Source: Planctomycetota bacterium
GTDB lineage: Bacteria > Planctomycetota > Phycisphaerae > UBA1845 > PWPN01
Length of the DNA: 64,000 bases
Reading direction: 5' to 3'
Assembly: GCA_029550525.1 (NCBI GenBank)
Contig: JAKPHF010000056.1
Coordinates: 186,001 to 250,000 of the forward strand
In this document: in pieces, positions 51,418 to 60,816 of the stretch
Position numbering within the stretch: the first letter of the stretch is position 1
How the letters are laid out: each line of letters begins with the position of its first letter
Translations under genes and position numbers: made by a program
Notes under the pieces: generated by a model
The model's input: the letters and a program-made list of their open reading frames with translations, nothing else
What the model was told of the DNA's origin: nothing
Database searches by the model: none

Positions 51418-52619
51418 GCGTCGCCTGCTTCAAGTCGGTGGGCATCGACGCCGAGGTGACTCCGGCGTCGGACGCCCGCACGCTGGAACTGGGCGGCCTG
51501 CACACCAGCGGCGAAGAGTGCTTCCCGCACAAAGTGACGGTGGGCGACTTCCTCAAGATCTGCCAAACGCCGGGATTCAAGCCCGAGCGGACGGCCTTTC
51601 TCATGCCCACGGCTCACGGCCCCTGCCGATTCGGCCAATACTCGCCCTATCTGCGCCGGCTGATGGAAAGCCTGGGCTACGGCGACGTGCTGGTACTCTC
51701 GCCCACGAGCGAGGACGGGTACAGCGGCTTCGGCGACGCCGCCCGCGAGCTAGTGCCCTCCATGTGGCTCGCCGTTGTCGGTGGCGACATTCTCCAGCGT
51801 CTGCTGCTCAAGACGCGGCCCTATGAAACGCGGGCGGGCGACGCCGACGCCGTGTTCGAGGAAGGCATCGAGGCGTTCAGTCGCGTGCTGAGCAAGCCGG
51901 GGCTCAAGCGCGGCCAGCGCGTGCTCGCGCTGGTCGAAGAGGTCCGCAAGGTGCGCGACCGCTTCCGCTCCGTCCCCGCCAGGTACGAGAAGGGGCGTCC
52001 GCTCATCGGCCTGGTCGGCGAGATCTTCTGCCGACTGCACACGTTCAGCAACGAGGACACCGCCCGGCAGATCGAGCGGCTGGGCGGCGAGTGCTGGTTG
52101 AGCGATATCTCCGAGTGGATCTGGTACACCAACTGGTACAGCGACAAATACATGGCTCGAACGCGGGGCCGGCTCAACACCCGCTATTTGAGCATGAAGC
52201 TCAAGGTGGCCTTCCAGCGACGCTATGAACAGATGCTGCTGGCCCCCCTGGCCGAGGATCTCCGCGGCTACGAGGAGCCGCACGACATTCGCGAGGTGCT
52301 CGAGGCGGCCAAGCCGTACCTGCCCGCCGAAGGCTGCATCGGCGAGATGGTGCTGAGCTGCGGCAAGACCATCTACCTGCACAAGAAGGGCGCCGACGGC
52401 ATCCTCGACATCAGCCCGTTCACCTGCATGAACGGCATCATCTGTGAAGCCGTCTACCCCGCCCTCAGCGCCGCCCACGATGATATACCCATCCGGGTGT
52501 GCTACTTCGACGGCGTGAACACCAACATCGACCGCGACCTGGAGATCTTCCTCGACCTGGCCCGCGCTTACCAGAAGCGCAAGCGCTACCCGCGCGTCTA
52601 TCCCGCCTACTTCCGTTGA
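51324..52619 (+). CDS. 2-hydroxyacyl-CoA dehydratase D-component-like protein
   Basis: A 431-residue protein of the HGD-D/BcrB-like family. The ATG at 51324 (MVETVRERGNGR) lies inside the end of the activase gene after AAGGGG, so translation is probably coupled. Conserved cysteine-containing segments are SGEECFPHKVTVGDF, AHGPCRFGQYSPYL, LSCGKTIYLHKKG and FTCMNGIICEAVYP, which could bind an Fe-S cluster as in dehydratase subunits. VYIPQMAYAGARLSVACFKS is the N-terminal Rossmann-like start. It is the presumed electron acceptor or catalytic partner of the activase. The natural substrate is unknown, and no CoA-transferase or second dehydratase subunit is nearby. Confidence 0.88.
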   Translation: MVETVRERGNGRGIQGRTVYIPQMAYAGARLSVACFKSVGIDAEVTPASDARTLELGGLHTSGEECFPHKVTVGDFLKICQTPGFKPERTAFLMPTAHGPCRFGQYSPYLRRLMESLGYGDVLVLSPTSEDGYSGFGDAARELVPSMWLAVVGGDILQRLLLKTRPYETRAGDADAVFEEGIEAFSRVLSKPGLKRGQRVLALVEEVRKVRDRFRSVPARYEKGRPLIGLVGEIFCRLHTFSNEDTARQIERLGGECWLSDISEWIWYTNWYSDKYMARTRGRLNTRYLSMKLKVAFQRRYEQMLLAPLAEDLRGYEEPHDIREVLEAAKPYLPAEGCIGEMVLSCGKTIYLHKKGADGILDISPFTCMNGIICEAVYPALSAAHDDIPIRVCYFDGVNTNIDRDLEIFLDLARAYQKRKRYPRVYPAYFR

Positions 52620-52649
52620 TGTAACGCGGGTTCCGACCGGCGGCCCGCG

Positions 52650-52701
52650 TTGTGATGCAGGCATCTTGCCTGCGTTGTGCACGTTGGAAGCGTGCACCAT
52701 G
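52650..52701. repeat. Family A element, copy 3 (reverse orientation)
   Basis: TTGTGATGCAGGCATCTTGC...GTTGTGCACGTTGGAAGCGTGCACCAT. It fills most of the gap between two convergent genes and is the mirror image of the element at 1686-1739. Confidence 0.65.
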
Positions 52702-52734
52702 GCGAGAAAACCTCGTCGACGGAGCCCTGCTGCT

Positions 52735-54564
52735 TCAGCGGAACTGCTTGCGGAGCGTCATGTCGAAATCGCGGATCATGGTCTTGTAGATGCCGCCCAC
52801 GATGGCGCCGTACAAGACGACGGCAACCGCGGCCCCCATGGCCATCAGAGGGCGGACGCCGGCCGCCGGCACCACTGCACCCAGGCCGCCCCCAGTCGCC
52901 TCGACCAGCGTGGGATCGACCAGCAACACAACCGACGCGACGAACGTCAACGGCGAAACGGCGGCAGCGACCGGCCCGGTGGTATTGAGGAACCCGAGGC
53001 CGCACAGCCCCAGGCCGAAGCCTACCGCCACGAGGATGCCCACACTGACCAGCACGGCCTGGATCGACCGCGTGCATTTGAGGGACATGTAGAGCCCCAC
53101 CATGCACGCGAATGCGGAGTAGACCACGAGCACCACCGGCAGGATCAGCGCGCTTTCGATGAAGACCAGCGGCGCCGGCGCGCCGCGGGCCAGGTCGTAC
53201 AGAGCGACGGCCAGCACGGTCACCGCAGGCACGGCCAGCAGGGGCAGCGTGAAACTCACGAGACCGCGCAACTTGCCGAGGATGATGTACCGGCTGGTCA
53301 GCGGCGTCGTCAGGAGCAGTTCGATCGTGCCCGCCTCGCGTTCGCGAGTGATGGCCATGGCCGCCGTATTCACGCCCATGAGCATGACGATGATGAACTC
53401 GACCGCGATCAAGCCTGACAACCACTGGCGAGCGGCCACCAGCGGCAGCGAGCCCGAAGCGTACTCCATGATAATGAATCCGCCCGCCACGGCACCGCCG
53501 ATGATGAACCCGTAGCACGCCAGGCGGCTGCTCGCGGGACTGCCCTTGGTCACCGCTTCCCGCCAGGCAACGGGATTGGCCCACACGCGGCGCACTCGCC
53601 GGGTCTTCTCGCCAGCTTCACCGACCCGGCCCGCCGCCCGCCCGGGCAGCAGCCGGCTCCACCAGCCCACCTCACCCTGCTTGATGCCGCGGCGTACGAA
53701 CAGCGTCGAGAACGCCACGATGCCGGCGGACACCACGAACGTCGCCACCATGTAAGCGGCCGGCGGCGACGCCAGCATGCGATTGAAAGGCCAGACATAG
53801 TTGGCCACCATGGGAGCATCGGGCACCGGCACCTGCTTGAGCGCCACGAGCAACGCCCAGATGGGATGGAACGGAGCCAGCCAGGTCATGCCGTGCGTTC
53901 CGCCCTCCGGGATGGACTCGGGCACGTGCGAACCGGGCCACAGGCCGATCACGAAGCCCGCCAGCAGGTACAGGCCGATGCCGGCATAGAACGAGAACAC
54001 TGTCGTGCGCGTGCCGATCTTCACCACGCTGATCAGAATGGCCAGCGAGCCGGTCAGCAAGGCCGTGCACGCGGCAATGCCGAAGCTGAGGAAGATCTGG
54101 TCGGTGGTGACGCCGCCGAAAATCATGGTGATGCAGAAAACGGGCAGCCCGGAGATCAGCAGCACGACCACGAAGAACAGCCGGCTGAGCAACGATCCGA
54201 GCACGATCTGCGCATTGCTCAACGGCGTGGTGAGCAGCACGTTGAACGTCTCGGCATCCTTCTCCTGCGAGATCGCTCCCGCGGTGAACACTGGCGCGAG
54301 CAGACAGATCATGGCCAATTGCAGGATGCTGATCCACTCGAACACCTGCGACGAGTTCTTGGCCAGGGCGGTCAACGACGAGCCGCTCTGAGGCTGGGCC
54401 AGTTGGGCCGCCAGCATCACGAACAGCAACACCACCAGGTAGCCCGTCCGCAGCCAGAGATGTTGCACACGCTTGCTGCCCATCTGCACCACGCGAATGA
54501 CGATGGGGTTGGCCGGCAACAGGCGCCAGAAGGACAAGCCGATATCGTGGAGGATCGCCCGCAT
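52735..54564 (-). CDS. ABC-2 type transporter permease, double-length
   Basis: A 609-residue inner-membrane protein made of two ABC-2 permease halves. Each half carries the cytoplasmic signature near its first helices: ISQEKDAETFNVLLTTPLS and ITREREAGTIELLLTTPLTS. About twelve hydrophobic segments are visible (for example YLVVLLFVMLAAQLAQ, LQLAMICLLAPVFTAG, FSFYAGIGLYLLAGFVIGLW). It should pair with the ATPase encoded at 56950-57879, and in a fused form one chain can make the whole channel. It ends the minus-strand cluster. Such exporters move lipids, glycans or peptides, or support gliding-like machinery; the cargo is not known. Confidence 0.88.
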   Translation of the reverse strand: MRAILHDIGLSFWRLLPANPIVIRVVQMGSKRVQHLWLRTGYLVVLLFVMLAAQLAQPQSGSSLTALAKNSSQVFEWISILQLAMICLLAPVFTAGAISQEKDAETFNVLLTTPLSNAQIVLGSLLSRLFFVVVLLISGLPVFCITMIFGGVTTDQIFLSFGIAACTALLTGSLAILISVVKIGTRTTVFSFYAGIGLYLLAGFVIGLWPGSHVPESIPEGGTHGMTWLAPFHPIWALLVALKQVPVPDAPMVANYVWPFNRMLASPPAAYMVATFVVSAGIVAFSTLFVRRGIKQGEVGWWSRLLPGRAAGRVGEAGEKTRRVRRVWANPVAWREAVTKGSPASSRLACYGFIIGGAVAGGFIIMEYASGSLPLVAARQWLSGLIAVEFIIVMLMGVNTAAMAITREREAGTIELLLTTPLTSRYIILGKLRGLVSFTLPLLAVPAVTVLAVALYDLARGAPAPLVFIESALILPVVLVVYSAFACMVGLYMSLKCTRSIQAVLVSVGILVAVGFGLGLCGLGFLNTTGPVAAAVSPLTFVASVVLLVDPTLVEATGGGLGAVVPAAGVRPLMAMGAAVAVVLYGAIVGGIYKTMIRDFDMTLRKQFR

Positions 54565-54567
54565 GAA

Positions 54568-55719
54568 TCAGTACGCCTCCGGTTGAGTGTGGGCGACGGG
54601 AATCAAACTGTCCAGGGCAGCCATCTCGTCATCGGTCATGCCGTGCTCAGCGCCGAGCCGCTTGAACTCCTGGAGCATGAGCGCTCGCTGCTCGGGGGTG
54701 GCCAGGGCCACGATCCGCTGGCGGAACTCGCGGCCCAACTCCTGCACCGGCGTCACGAACCGCTTGTATTCCACGTCGAGGTGATAGAACCACGGCTCGA
54801 GCGGCTCATCGGGACATAGACGACGCAGGTGTTCCTGGATACGGATGGCCATCACTTTGGCCTTCCATTCCTTGGTCGTGATGGCCCGGCCCTTCTCCAG
54901 GTATTCTTTTAGGATGGCTTGGCCAGCCTCACGCTGGGCCTCGTCGAAGTGGAACAGCCGGATCGCTTCGTTCAGGAAGCCCCGCCATTGCAGCGGGTCC
55001 AGATTGTTCACCCATTTACGGGCTATTCGCTCGGCCCGGCGGTACTCCCGGGTCTTGCCCGCCCGCTCATCGCCAGCATCGTCATCGTTGAGGCCGTCCA
55101 GGAGGCGATCGTCTTCCTGGACCTCACCCCGCGACCACCGCTGCAGCCTCTCCTCGAATCGCCGGGTCGCGCGCAGGTGCGTGTCCACCTCCTGCTCCAG
55201 CGCGTTGTATTCCTCGTCGGTGAGCAGCGGATCGGCATCATCGAGCACGCTCTCCCAAAACTCACGGATGATCTCGACGCCGGGCCGCAGCCGCTCGCTG
55301 TAGGCCCGCAGTTCCTCCGGCTTGGGCGTCGACTCGCCTTCGCCGTACTGAGACAGTATGGTCTCCAAAAACGCCTCCATGACGGCGGCACCTTCCGGAC
55401 CGCGATGCGACTTTAGCTCCCAGGCCCGGTCCGTGATGATGCGAGCAAGCTTGTCCTGGACCTTTTCGTCCAGCGACAGATTGATGGTCAGATCCCGTGC
55501 CATGACTTTGCCCATCGCCTCGGCCATCCGACGCGTCATTCGGACCCCATGGCGCGTGGGCCGCATGACCTCCTCGCCGGGCGGCGGTGACGCCGGCTCG
55601 GGAGGAGGCGGCACGACCGCCAGTACCTCATCCGATTCGTCAGCCGCTTCCTGAGCCGGGCTCGGGCTCGCCGTCACCAGCAAGGTCAGGATCAACACGA
55701 ACATCAGGATCCATCTCAT
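54568..55719 (-). CDS. Exported helical protein of unknown function (ABC cluster, paralogue 1)
   Basis: A 383-residue protein I do not recognise. MRWILMFVLILTLLVTASPS with PAQ is a signal peptide. A Pro-rich linker (PPPPEPASPPPGEE) leads to a long, charged, mostly alpha-helical body (MTRRMAEAMGKVMARDLTIN, LQRWSRGEVQEDDRLLDGLN, ARKWVNNLDPLQWRGFLNEA). It overlaps the upstream gene by four bases (ATGA) and is four bases from the permease gene, so it belongs to this transport operon. The upstream protein has the same plan and pattern, including W.SGE/W.RGEV and PAQAA/PLQ segments, which suggests an old duplication. It is probably a periplasmic partner of the transporter. Confidence 0.78.
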   Translation of the reverse strand: MRWILMFVLILTLLVTASPSPAQEAADESDEVLAVVPPPPEPASPPPGEEVMRPTRHGVRMTRRMAEAMGKVMARDLTINLSLDEKVQDKLARIITDRAWELKSHRGPEGAAVMEAFLETILSQYGEGESTPKPEELRAYSERLRPGVEIIREFWESVLDDADPLLTDEEYNALEQEVDTHLRATRRFEERLQRWSRGEVQEDDRLLDGLNDDDAGDERAGKTREYRRAERIARKWVNNLDPLQWRGFLNEAIRLFHFDEAQREAGQAILKEYLEKGRAITTKEWKAKVMAIRIQEHLRRLCPDEPLEPWFYHLDVEYKRFVTPVQELGREFRQRIVALATPEQRALMLQEFKRLGAEHGMTDDEMAALDSLIPVAHTQPEAY

Positions 55720-56825
55720 GGCTGGCCCTCCGGCAACTGCAACCCCTTTTCTTGCATCAAACGGGCGATTTTTTCCTCCGCGGCTCGGCGCTGGGCAGTG
55801 GTGGGAATGGATTCCAGCCGCGCCTTGAACTCCGCTTCGAGGTCATCCCAACTCTGACGACGTAGAGCCATCTGATCCTCGATCAACGTGCGCGCCGGAT
55901 GACTCCAGTCGCCAGTTAGTGCCAGGCTCATGACCGCCCACAACTGCCCCTCGTAGATGCGATCCCGCCAAGTCGGATCGGCCATGAGCCGTTCTTCCCG
56001 CTGCGTGAATTCCCGCAGAATGGAGTCGGCCGTGGCCGCTTGCGCCGGATCGAGGTCATACAGCTTCTTGAACTGCTCGATATACGTTCCCCATTGCTTG
56101 ACGCGGGTGTTCTCTACCTCTCCCTGAGCCCGCCACCTCGCTTGTTGGAGCGTCCTGGTCTGGCCGGTCTCATCCTTCTCGAACTGGTCGTGAGCTCCGA
56201 GCGGATCTTGGAAGCTGGTGATTTCGCCGCTGGCCCATTTCTTCATGGTGGCTTCGAAACCGTCCACGGTGGCCTTGAAGGCCATGAGATCGCCGGCCAT
56301 CTTGAGCTGCTGCTTGAGCGGAAGCAGCGGCCGTACATCCTGGCCAATGCCGCGGGCCACCTCGTGGATTTCGGGGATGATGGGCAGGATGCGCTCGGCG
56401 AACTCCTTGCCGAATGCCGGTGGCATGGAGCTTGGACGCCCACTCCCAGCCTGGTGGGCCAATTGTTCTTCCATCAACCGCTCGATCAACTCACGCCCCG
56501 GTTTATCGATCTTGTGGGCCAGCTGCATGAACCGCCGGGCCACGAGTTCCTGAGCCTGCGCCCTTTTGTCGTCCGGCAACTCGTATCGGGATTTCAGCAC
56601 GTGCTGCGTGTATTCGCTCGCAAAAGCCCGGGCCATGGCCGGCGTGAAGCGCAGGCCGGTATCCTCCTCGCCCCCGCGGTCGGCGTCCACCTGCGTTTGA
56701 GCCTGGGCGGCCGGCGGATGCCACGCCGCGGCGGCCAGCAGCACAAGCAGCCACGCCCCCGCTCGGGCCGTCCGCGCCGTGACAGTTGACTGTCGCAACC
56801 CCTGCCATCGTTTGTCAATCATCAC
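55716..56825 (-). CDS. Exported helical protein of unknown function (ABC cluster, paralogue 2)
   Basis: A 369-residue protein with a likely signal peptide (AGAWLLVLLAAAAWHPPAAQ with AQ). The start MMIDKRWQGLRQ follows AGGGAA. The body is charged and helical: FTPAMARAFASEYTQHVLKS, LVARRFMQLAHKIDKPGREL, MKKWASGEITSFQDPLGAHD, KKLYDLDPAQAATADSILRE, and a C-terminal LPEGQP. The layout parallels the next gene's product. There is no known domain. Its place between the ATPase and the permease genes implies a role in the same export process, acting outside the inner membrane. Confidence 0.75.
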   Translation of the reverse strand: MMIDKRWQGLRQSTVTARTARAGAWLLVLLAAAAWHPPAAQAQTQVDADRGGEEDTGLRFTPAMARAFASEYTQHVLKSRYELPDDKRAQAQELVARRFMQLAHKIDKPGRELIERLMEEQLAHQAGSGRPSSMPPAFGKEFAERILPIIPEIHEVARGIGQDVRPLLPLKQQLKMAGDLMAFKATVDGFEATMKKWASGEITSFQDPLGAHDQFEKDETGQTRTLQQARWRAQGEVENTRVKQWGTYIEQFKKLYDLDPAQAATADSILREFTQREERLMADPTWRDRIYEGQLWAVMSLALTGDWSHPARTLIEDQMALRRQSWDDLEAEFKARLESIPTTAQRRAAEEKIARLMQEKGLQLPEGQP

Positions 56826-56949
56826 TATTCCCTGCCAAGACAGTTACCGGTTTCCGTCATCTCGGGGGGCGGGCGTCTCGCCCGCCTGTTTTCCTGCCGA
56901 TACAGACGAAGCCGGGATCAGCAGGAACGCGCCCGCTATTGACGCCCCA

Positions 56950-57879
56950 TCACTGCACGATCCCCTTGGTCAGCCGCAGGAATGCCGTCTCCAGGTTCAC
57001 TTCCTCCTCCCGGATCTCCTGGATCGGCAGCCGCCGCTCGATCAACGGCCGGGCCAGGAAGGAATAGTCCTTCACCTCCACCTTCAGCTCGACCGAGAGC
57101 GTCCCGTCGTTCACCTGGACGGCTTTGACCGGCTCGAGCCTGCCGATCACGTCGGCGGCGATGTCGACCTTGTCGGGCACGCGGATGCACACCCGCGGCC
57201 CCATCCTCGCTCGCCGCGTGATCTCCTTGACCGAACCGTGGAACAACAACTCGCCGCGCTCGATGATGCCCACCGTCGAACATAGTTCGGCCAGCTCATG
57301 CAGGATGTGCGAACTGATCACGATGGTCTTGCCCATGCGATGCAGTTCCTTGAGCAGTTCGCGGATCTCGATGCGGGCCCGCGGATCCAGGCCGCTGGCC
57401 GGCTCGTCGAGCAGCAGCACTTTGGGATCGTGCAGGAGCACGCGGGCGATGCTCAGCCGCTGTTTCATGCCGCGGGAGAGGGAATCGACCAGGGCGTCGC
57501 GCTTGTAGGTCAGGTCAGTCAGGTCCAGGATGTCGCCCACGATCCGAGTGCGTTCCTTGCCCGTGATGCCGTAAGCCGAGGCGAAGAACTCGAGATACTC
57601 CTGCACGACCATGTCGTTGTAGGCGCCGAAGAAGTCGGGCACGTAGCCGATGAGCGGCCGGATCGCCCGCGATTGGTAGCCCACCACGTACCCGCACACG
57701 CGAGCCTCGCCCCACGTCGGCTGCAACAGCGTGGCCAGAATCTTGATCGTGGTCGTCTTCCCTGCACCGTTGGGCCCGATGTACCCGAAGCATTCGCCTT
57801 CCTCGATGTTCAGGTGCAGGTTGTTGAGGGCGACCAGGTCGCCGTATTTCTTCGTCAGATTGATGGTCTCGATGATCAC
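56950..57879 (-). CDS. ABC transporter ATP-binding protein
   Basis: A 309-residue nucleotide-binding subunit. Walker A is GPNGAGKTTTIKI, followed by ATLLQPTWGEARV. The Q-loop region is YVPDFFGAYNDMVVQEYLEF, the ABC signature is LSRGMKQRLSIARVL, Walker B is VLLLDEPASGLDPRARIEIR, and the switch histidine is in VISSHILHEL. The last about 80 residues form a C-terminal extension common in ABC-2 exporter ATPases. It should power the permease encoded at 52735-54564. Two exported-protein genes lie between them, all on the minus strand. Confidence 0.95.
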   Translation of the reverse strand: MIIETINLTKKYGDLVALNNLHLNIEEGECFGYIGPNGAGKTTTIKILATLLQPTWGEARVCGYVVGYQSRAIRPLIGYVPDFFGAYNDMVVQEYLEFFASAYGITGKERTRIVGDILDLTDLTYKRDALVDSLSRGMKQRLSIARVLLHDPKVLLLDEPASGLDPRARIEIRELLKELHRMGKTIVISSHILHELAELCSTVGIIERGELLFHGSVKEITRRARMGPRVCIRVPDKVDIAADVIGRLEPVKAVQVNDGTLSVELKVEVKDYSFLARPLIERRLPIQEIREEEVNLETAFLRLTKGIVQ

Positions 57880-57944
57880 GTTCGCTCAAACCTCCCGGCA
57901 ACCTTCCGGTCCAACGAGTTGCTGGCCTTGGCCAACGTAGCCCC

Positions 57945-60347
57945 CTACTCGAGCGGCACGATCGGCACGGTGAACCGATACATCACCGCCGCCCGTGAGG
58001 GCACGATCGGTTTCCAGGCATCCGCCTCCGCCCCCGGCTTTCGGCGGCACAACCGCGCCGGTCCCGGATTGTCGCTGAAGCCGATGAACACAGCCGTCCC
58101 CGCTTCCAGCCGGGCCGACATCTCCAGCTCGCGTCCCTGACTCCGGGCGAGTTCCTGGCCGTCGCGCAACAACCCGACCAGCGCGGCATCGTCATAAAAC
58201 GAGAGCAACAACAGCGGCGCCACGTACGACGGCGCGTTGGCCGCCACCAGATCCGGATCCCGTGACGTCTCGTTGCGGCCTCGCGTGGAGGCCACGCCCA
58301 GGTTCGCCAAACACTGGTCCAGCAGCACCCGCAGGCCCGGCGGAGACCAAGGCCTGGCCTGTTCCTCCTGTGTCAGTGATTCCACTCGCTCACGCAGCGC
58401 TCGCAACCGCGAGGCGTTCTTTTCCTTCAACTGCGTCTCCATATTCCGGCGCACCTCGCCCAGCGTCACACGGGCACCTTGAGCCAGCGGCGGCAGCGTG
58501 TACACCGACGCGAAGCCCTCGCGAGTGCGGGTGAACAGATAGCAGTCGTGCAAATCGGTGCCCAGTTGGTTTTCGACATAGCTGAAGGAATCCAGTTCGT
58601 CGCCGGTCGATCGGCTGCGGAGCGACGCGATCAGCCGGCCGTCGAGCGAGCCCCGCCAACTGGCGGTGAACTGCTTGAGTGTCGCACGGAACGGCACGCT
58701 GCGCAGCTCGCCCAGTTGAGCGACGCTTTCGTAGCGTTGCGGGACGGAAAAGTTCAATTGCTCGGGCGAGCCGGCCTCGACGGCGTTGGGGCGGATGGGC
58801 CCGCGCTGATCCGGCGCCTCGGACGGCTCGACCCACGACTTCGGCACGCACAGGTCGAGCAGTGTGTGGGAGGCTGTCCGCAAACCGAGATAGCTGGTGG
58901 CCACTGCGTCCTGCGTGCCAGCCCGGCCATCCACAATGGACATCTCGTGCACGCCCTGGCCCCACGCCCGCACCACCTGCACGGCAGCCAGGCTCAAGCC
59001 GCTGGCCCCGGCGGCCAGCACGGCCGAAGCGACCCAAGCGTGCCGAACCGTGCCTCGCCGCCGCAGCCAGCCCCACGTGCCACCAGTGACCACCACGATG
59101 TAAGCGATCACGAACGCGAACGCGAAAGCAAAGTATAAGCCGCTGGTCGTCTGGAAGGCGGTCTGCGCGGCGACACGGGTGAACAGATCAACCGTGCCGC
59201 TGAAACCCGGGTAAACGTTCTGCGCCTCCGAGGCGGGCCTGAGCCGCAAGAGCGTGCTTCGCAAGAGCGTGGGATTCTCGTCCTGACCGTACCGCGACAA
59301 CAGTTCGCGCAACTCTCCCGTGACGAGCACCACCTCGCCGCGTCCGCACGGCCGACGGACAACCCAGATCTGGTCCTCGGGCTTGGGAAAGCGCGGCCGA
59401 ACCGGCACGGCATCGGACGGGAGATCCGCAAGCGTTACCGGGCAGTACGTCAGCGCCTGCATCAGGTTGGCGGTTTCGTCTTGGCCGGCCTCCCCCAGGA
59501 GTTCGTCCAGCGCTTTGCGATCCGAGACGCTGTCGGTGCCGCTCAACCGGGCGGGCAGGATGGGACCAAACTTGCTCTGCGTCAGGTTGTTCCACGTTCG
59601 ACTCACGCCGAGGATGAGCCGACCGCCGCGCCGAACCCACTCGATCAGCGCGTCGTTCTGCAGTGGATCCAGGCTGCCGGGATCGGGTGCGTCCCAGACG
59701 ATCACGTCCAGGAAGTCCAGCCCCGAGAAGTGATCGGGAATGTCGCTGGGGGAGCAGCGCATCACGACAAAATGCTGCACCCGCTTGAGCTCGTCGAGTT
59801 GGTTGACCTTGCCGATGTCCAGGATGAGCACTGCATCGGCCGAGGCGGCGATCAGCTCACGAGGCGGCCGCAGTTCGCGGACCGGCTCGCCCCGGTCGTC
59901 GTGGAGCTTCGCCAGTCGCCCTTCGCGGTCGAACACCCGCACCACGAACGGCGACGTCTCCTGCGAGATCATCCCGCCGGCCAAACTGCCCTCGGGCTTG
60001 GGTCCGGCGGGCACGTACAGGTTGAACTGCCGCATGCCTCGGACCGCCACCTCGCGAGACGCCACCACTTCGTCGCCGTCGGCGTCGATCTGGCGAACCT
60101 CGATCCTGCCCTCGAACTGGTCGCCGTCGTCGTTGCTCAACTCGACACAGACCGGTACCCAGCGGCCGATGCGGTACACGTCGCCGCTGCCGATGAACGT
60201 GTCCGAACTGCTGCCGGAATAACCGACCCGCAGGATTTGGCCCCGCAGATGCACCGCGTGCAACGGCGCGGCGACCAGGAGCACGGTCGAGATGGCCCAC
60301 AGCACTGTGGGCCGGCACCGGCCGATCCCCCGGACTGGTAAGGACAT
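57945..60347 (-). CDS. Large membrane-anchored protein in the ABC exporter cluster
   Basis: An 800-residue protein of no firm family. A hydrophobic N-terminus (TVLWAISTVLLVAAPLHAVH) leads to an extracytoplasmic region with a beta-sandwich (RWVPVCVELSNDDGDQFEGR) and a Rossmann-like part (DAVLILDIGKVNQLDELKRV, DALIEWVRRGGRLILGVSRT). The latter resembles the ThuA/GldG-like domains seen beside ABC-2 exporters. Two membrane helices follow (GLYFAFAFAFVIAYIVVVTG; WVASAVLAAGASGLSLAAVQ), then a second soluble part. The start is uncertain: ATG at 60347 is used here; a TTG three codons upstream (60356) has a better-spaced GGAGG, and a GTG at 60389 is possible. Role in export is inferred from position. 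Confidence 0.78.
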   Translation of the reverse strand: MSLPVRGIGRCRPTVLWAISTVLLVAAPLHAVHLRGQILRVGYSGSSSDTFIGSGDVYRIGRWVPVCVELSNDDGDQFEGRIEVRQIDADGDEVVASREVAVRGMRQFNLYVPAGPKPEGSLAGGMISQETSPFVVRVFDREGRLAKLHDDRGEPVRELRPPRELIAASADAVLILDIGKVNQLDELKRVQHFVVMRCSPSDIPDHFSGLDFLDVIVWDAPDPGSLDPLQNDALIEWVRRGGRLILGVSRTWNNLTQSKFGPILPARLSGTDSVSDRKALDELLGEAGQDETANLMQALTYCPVTLADLPSDAVPVRPRFPKPEDQIWVVRRPCGRGEVVLVTGELRELLSRYGQDENPTLLRSTLLRLRPASEAQNVYPGFSGTVDLFTRVAAQTAFQTTSGLYFAFAFAFVIAYIVVVTGGTWGWLRRRGTVRHAWVASAVLAAGASGLSLAAVQVVRAWGQGVHEMSIVDGRAGTQDAVATSYLGLRTASHTLLDLCVPKSWVEPSEAPDQRGPIRPNAVEAGSPEQLNFSVPQRYESVAQLGELRSVPFRATLKQFTASWRGSLDGRLIASLRSRSTGDELDSFSYVENQLGTDLHDCYLFTRTREGFASVYTLPPLAQGARVTLGEVRRNMETQLKEKNASRLRALRERVESLTQEEQARPWSPPGLRVLLDQCLANLGVASTRGRNETSRDPDLVAANAPSYVAPLLLLSFYDDAALVGLLRDGQELARSQGRELEMSARLEAGTAVFIGFSDNPGPARLCRRKPGAEADAWKPIVPSRAAVMYRFTVPIVPLE

Positions 60348-60816
60348 GTCAGACAAGTGTGCCTCCACCTGTTCAGATGTTGCGTTCACGTGCTGAAGGG
60401 CGGTTGCCTTCCCCGCGCGTCGGGCCGCCTCACAATATACGCCCCAGCCGCCCGGAACGCGTCAGACCCGGTGCCGAAATCCGACCTGCACCGATCCACG
60501 ATGCCCCAGGATGGCGCGGATGGATAGCTCAGCCTGAGACTTGGCCGTTTTTCAGCCCGTGACAAGTCGCCGAAGCGGCGTTCCGCCCAATGTCGGGATA
60601 CTGTCAGTTGTCGGCCATCAGCGATCAGCCGTCAGCGGTCGGTTGCCGGCCGCCACATAATAAGAAGACTGGTAGACATACCTCATGTTACCGTGAAAAC
60701 CGGTTGGAAGGGGCGAGTTCCAGGCCGGTTGCGACTCGAAACGTACGGACGTACGCCCCGAGCCGGGAACCCGTATCACTGCAGGCGGGGCGCAACCGGT
60801 CCGCCCGTCTCGCCGG
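60348..60816. other. Gap between two minus-strand membrane genes
   Basis: No gene is supported. It contains CAGTTGTCGGCCATCAGCGATCAGCCGTCAGCGGTCGG-like repeats near 60604-60645, similar in style to those at 22200-22240. The rest has no clear feature. Confidence 0.5.
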
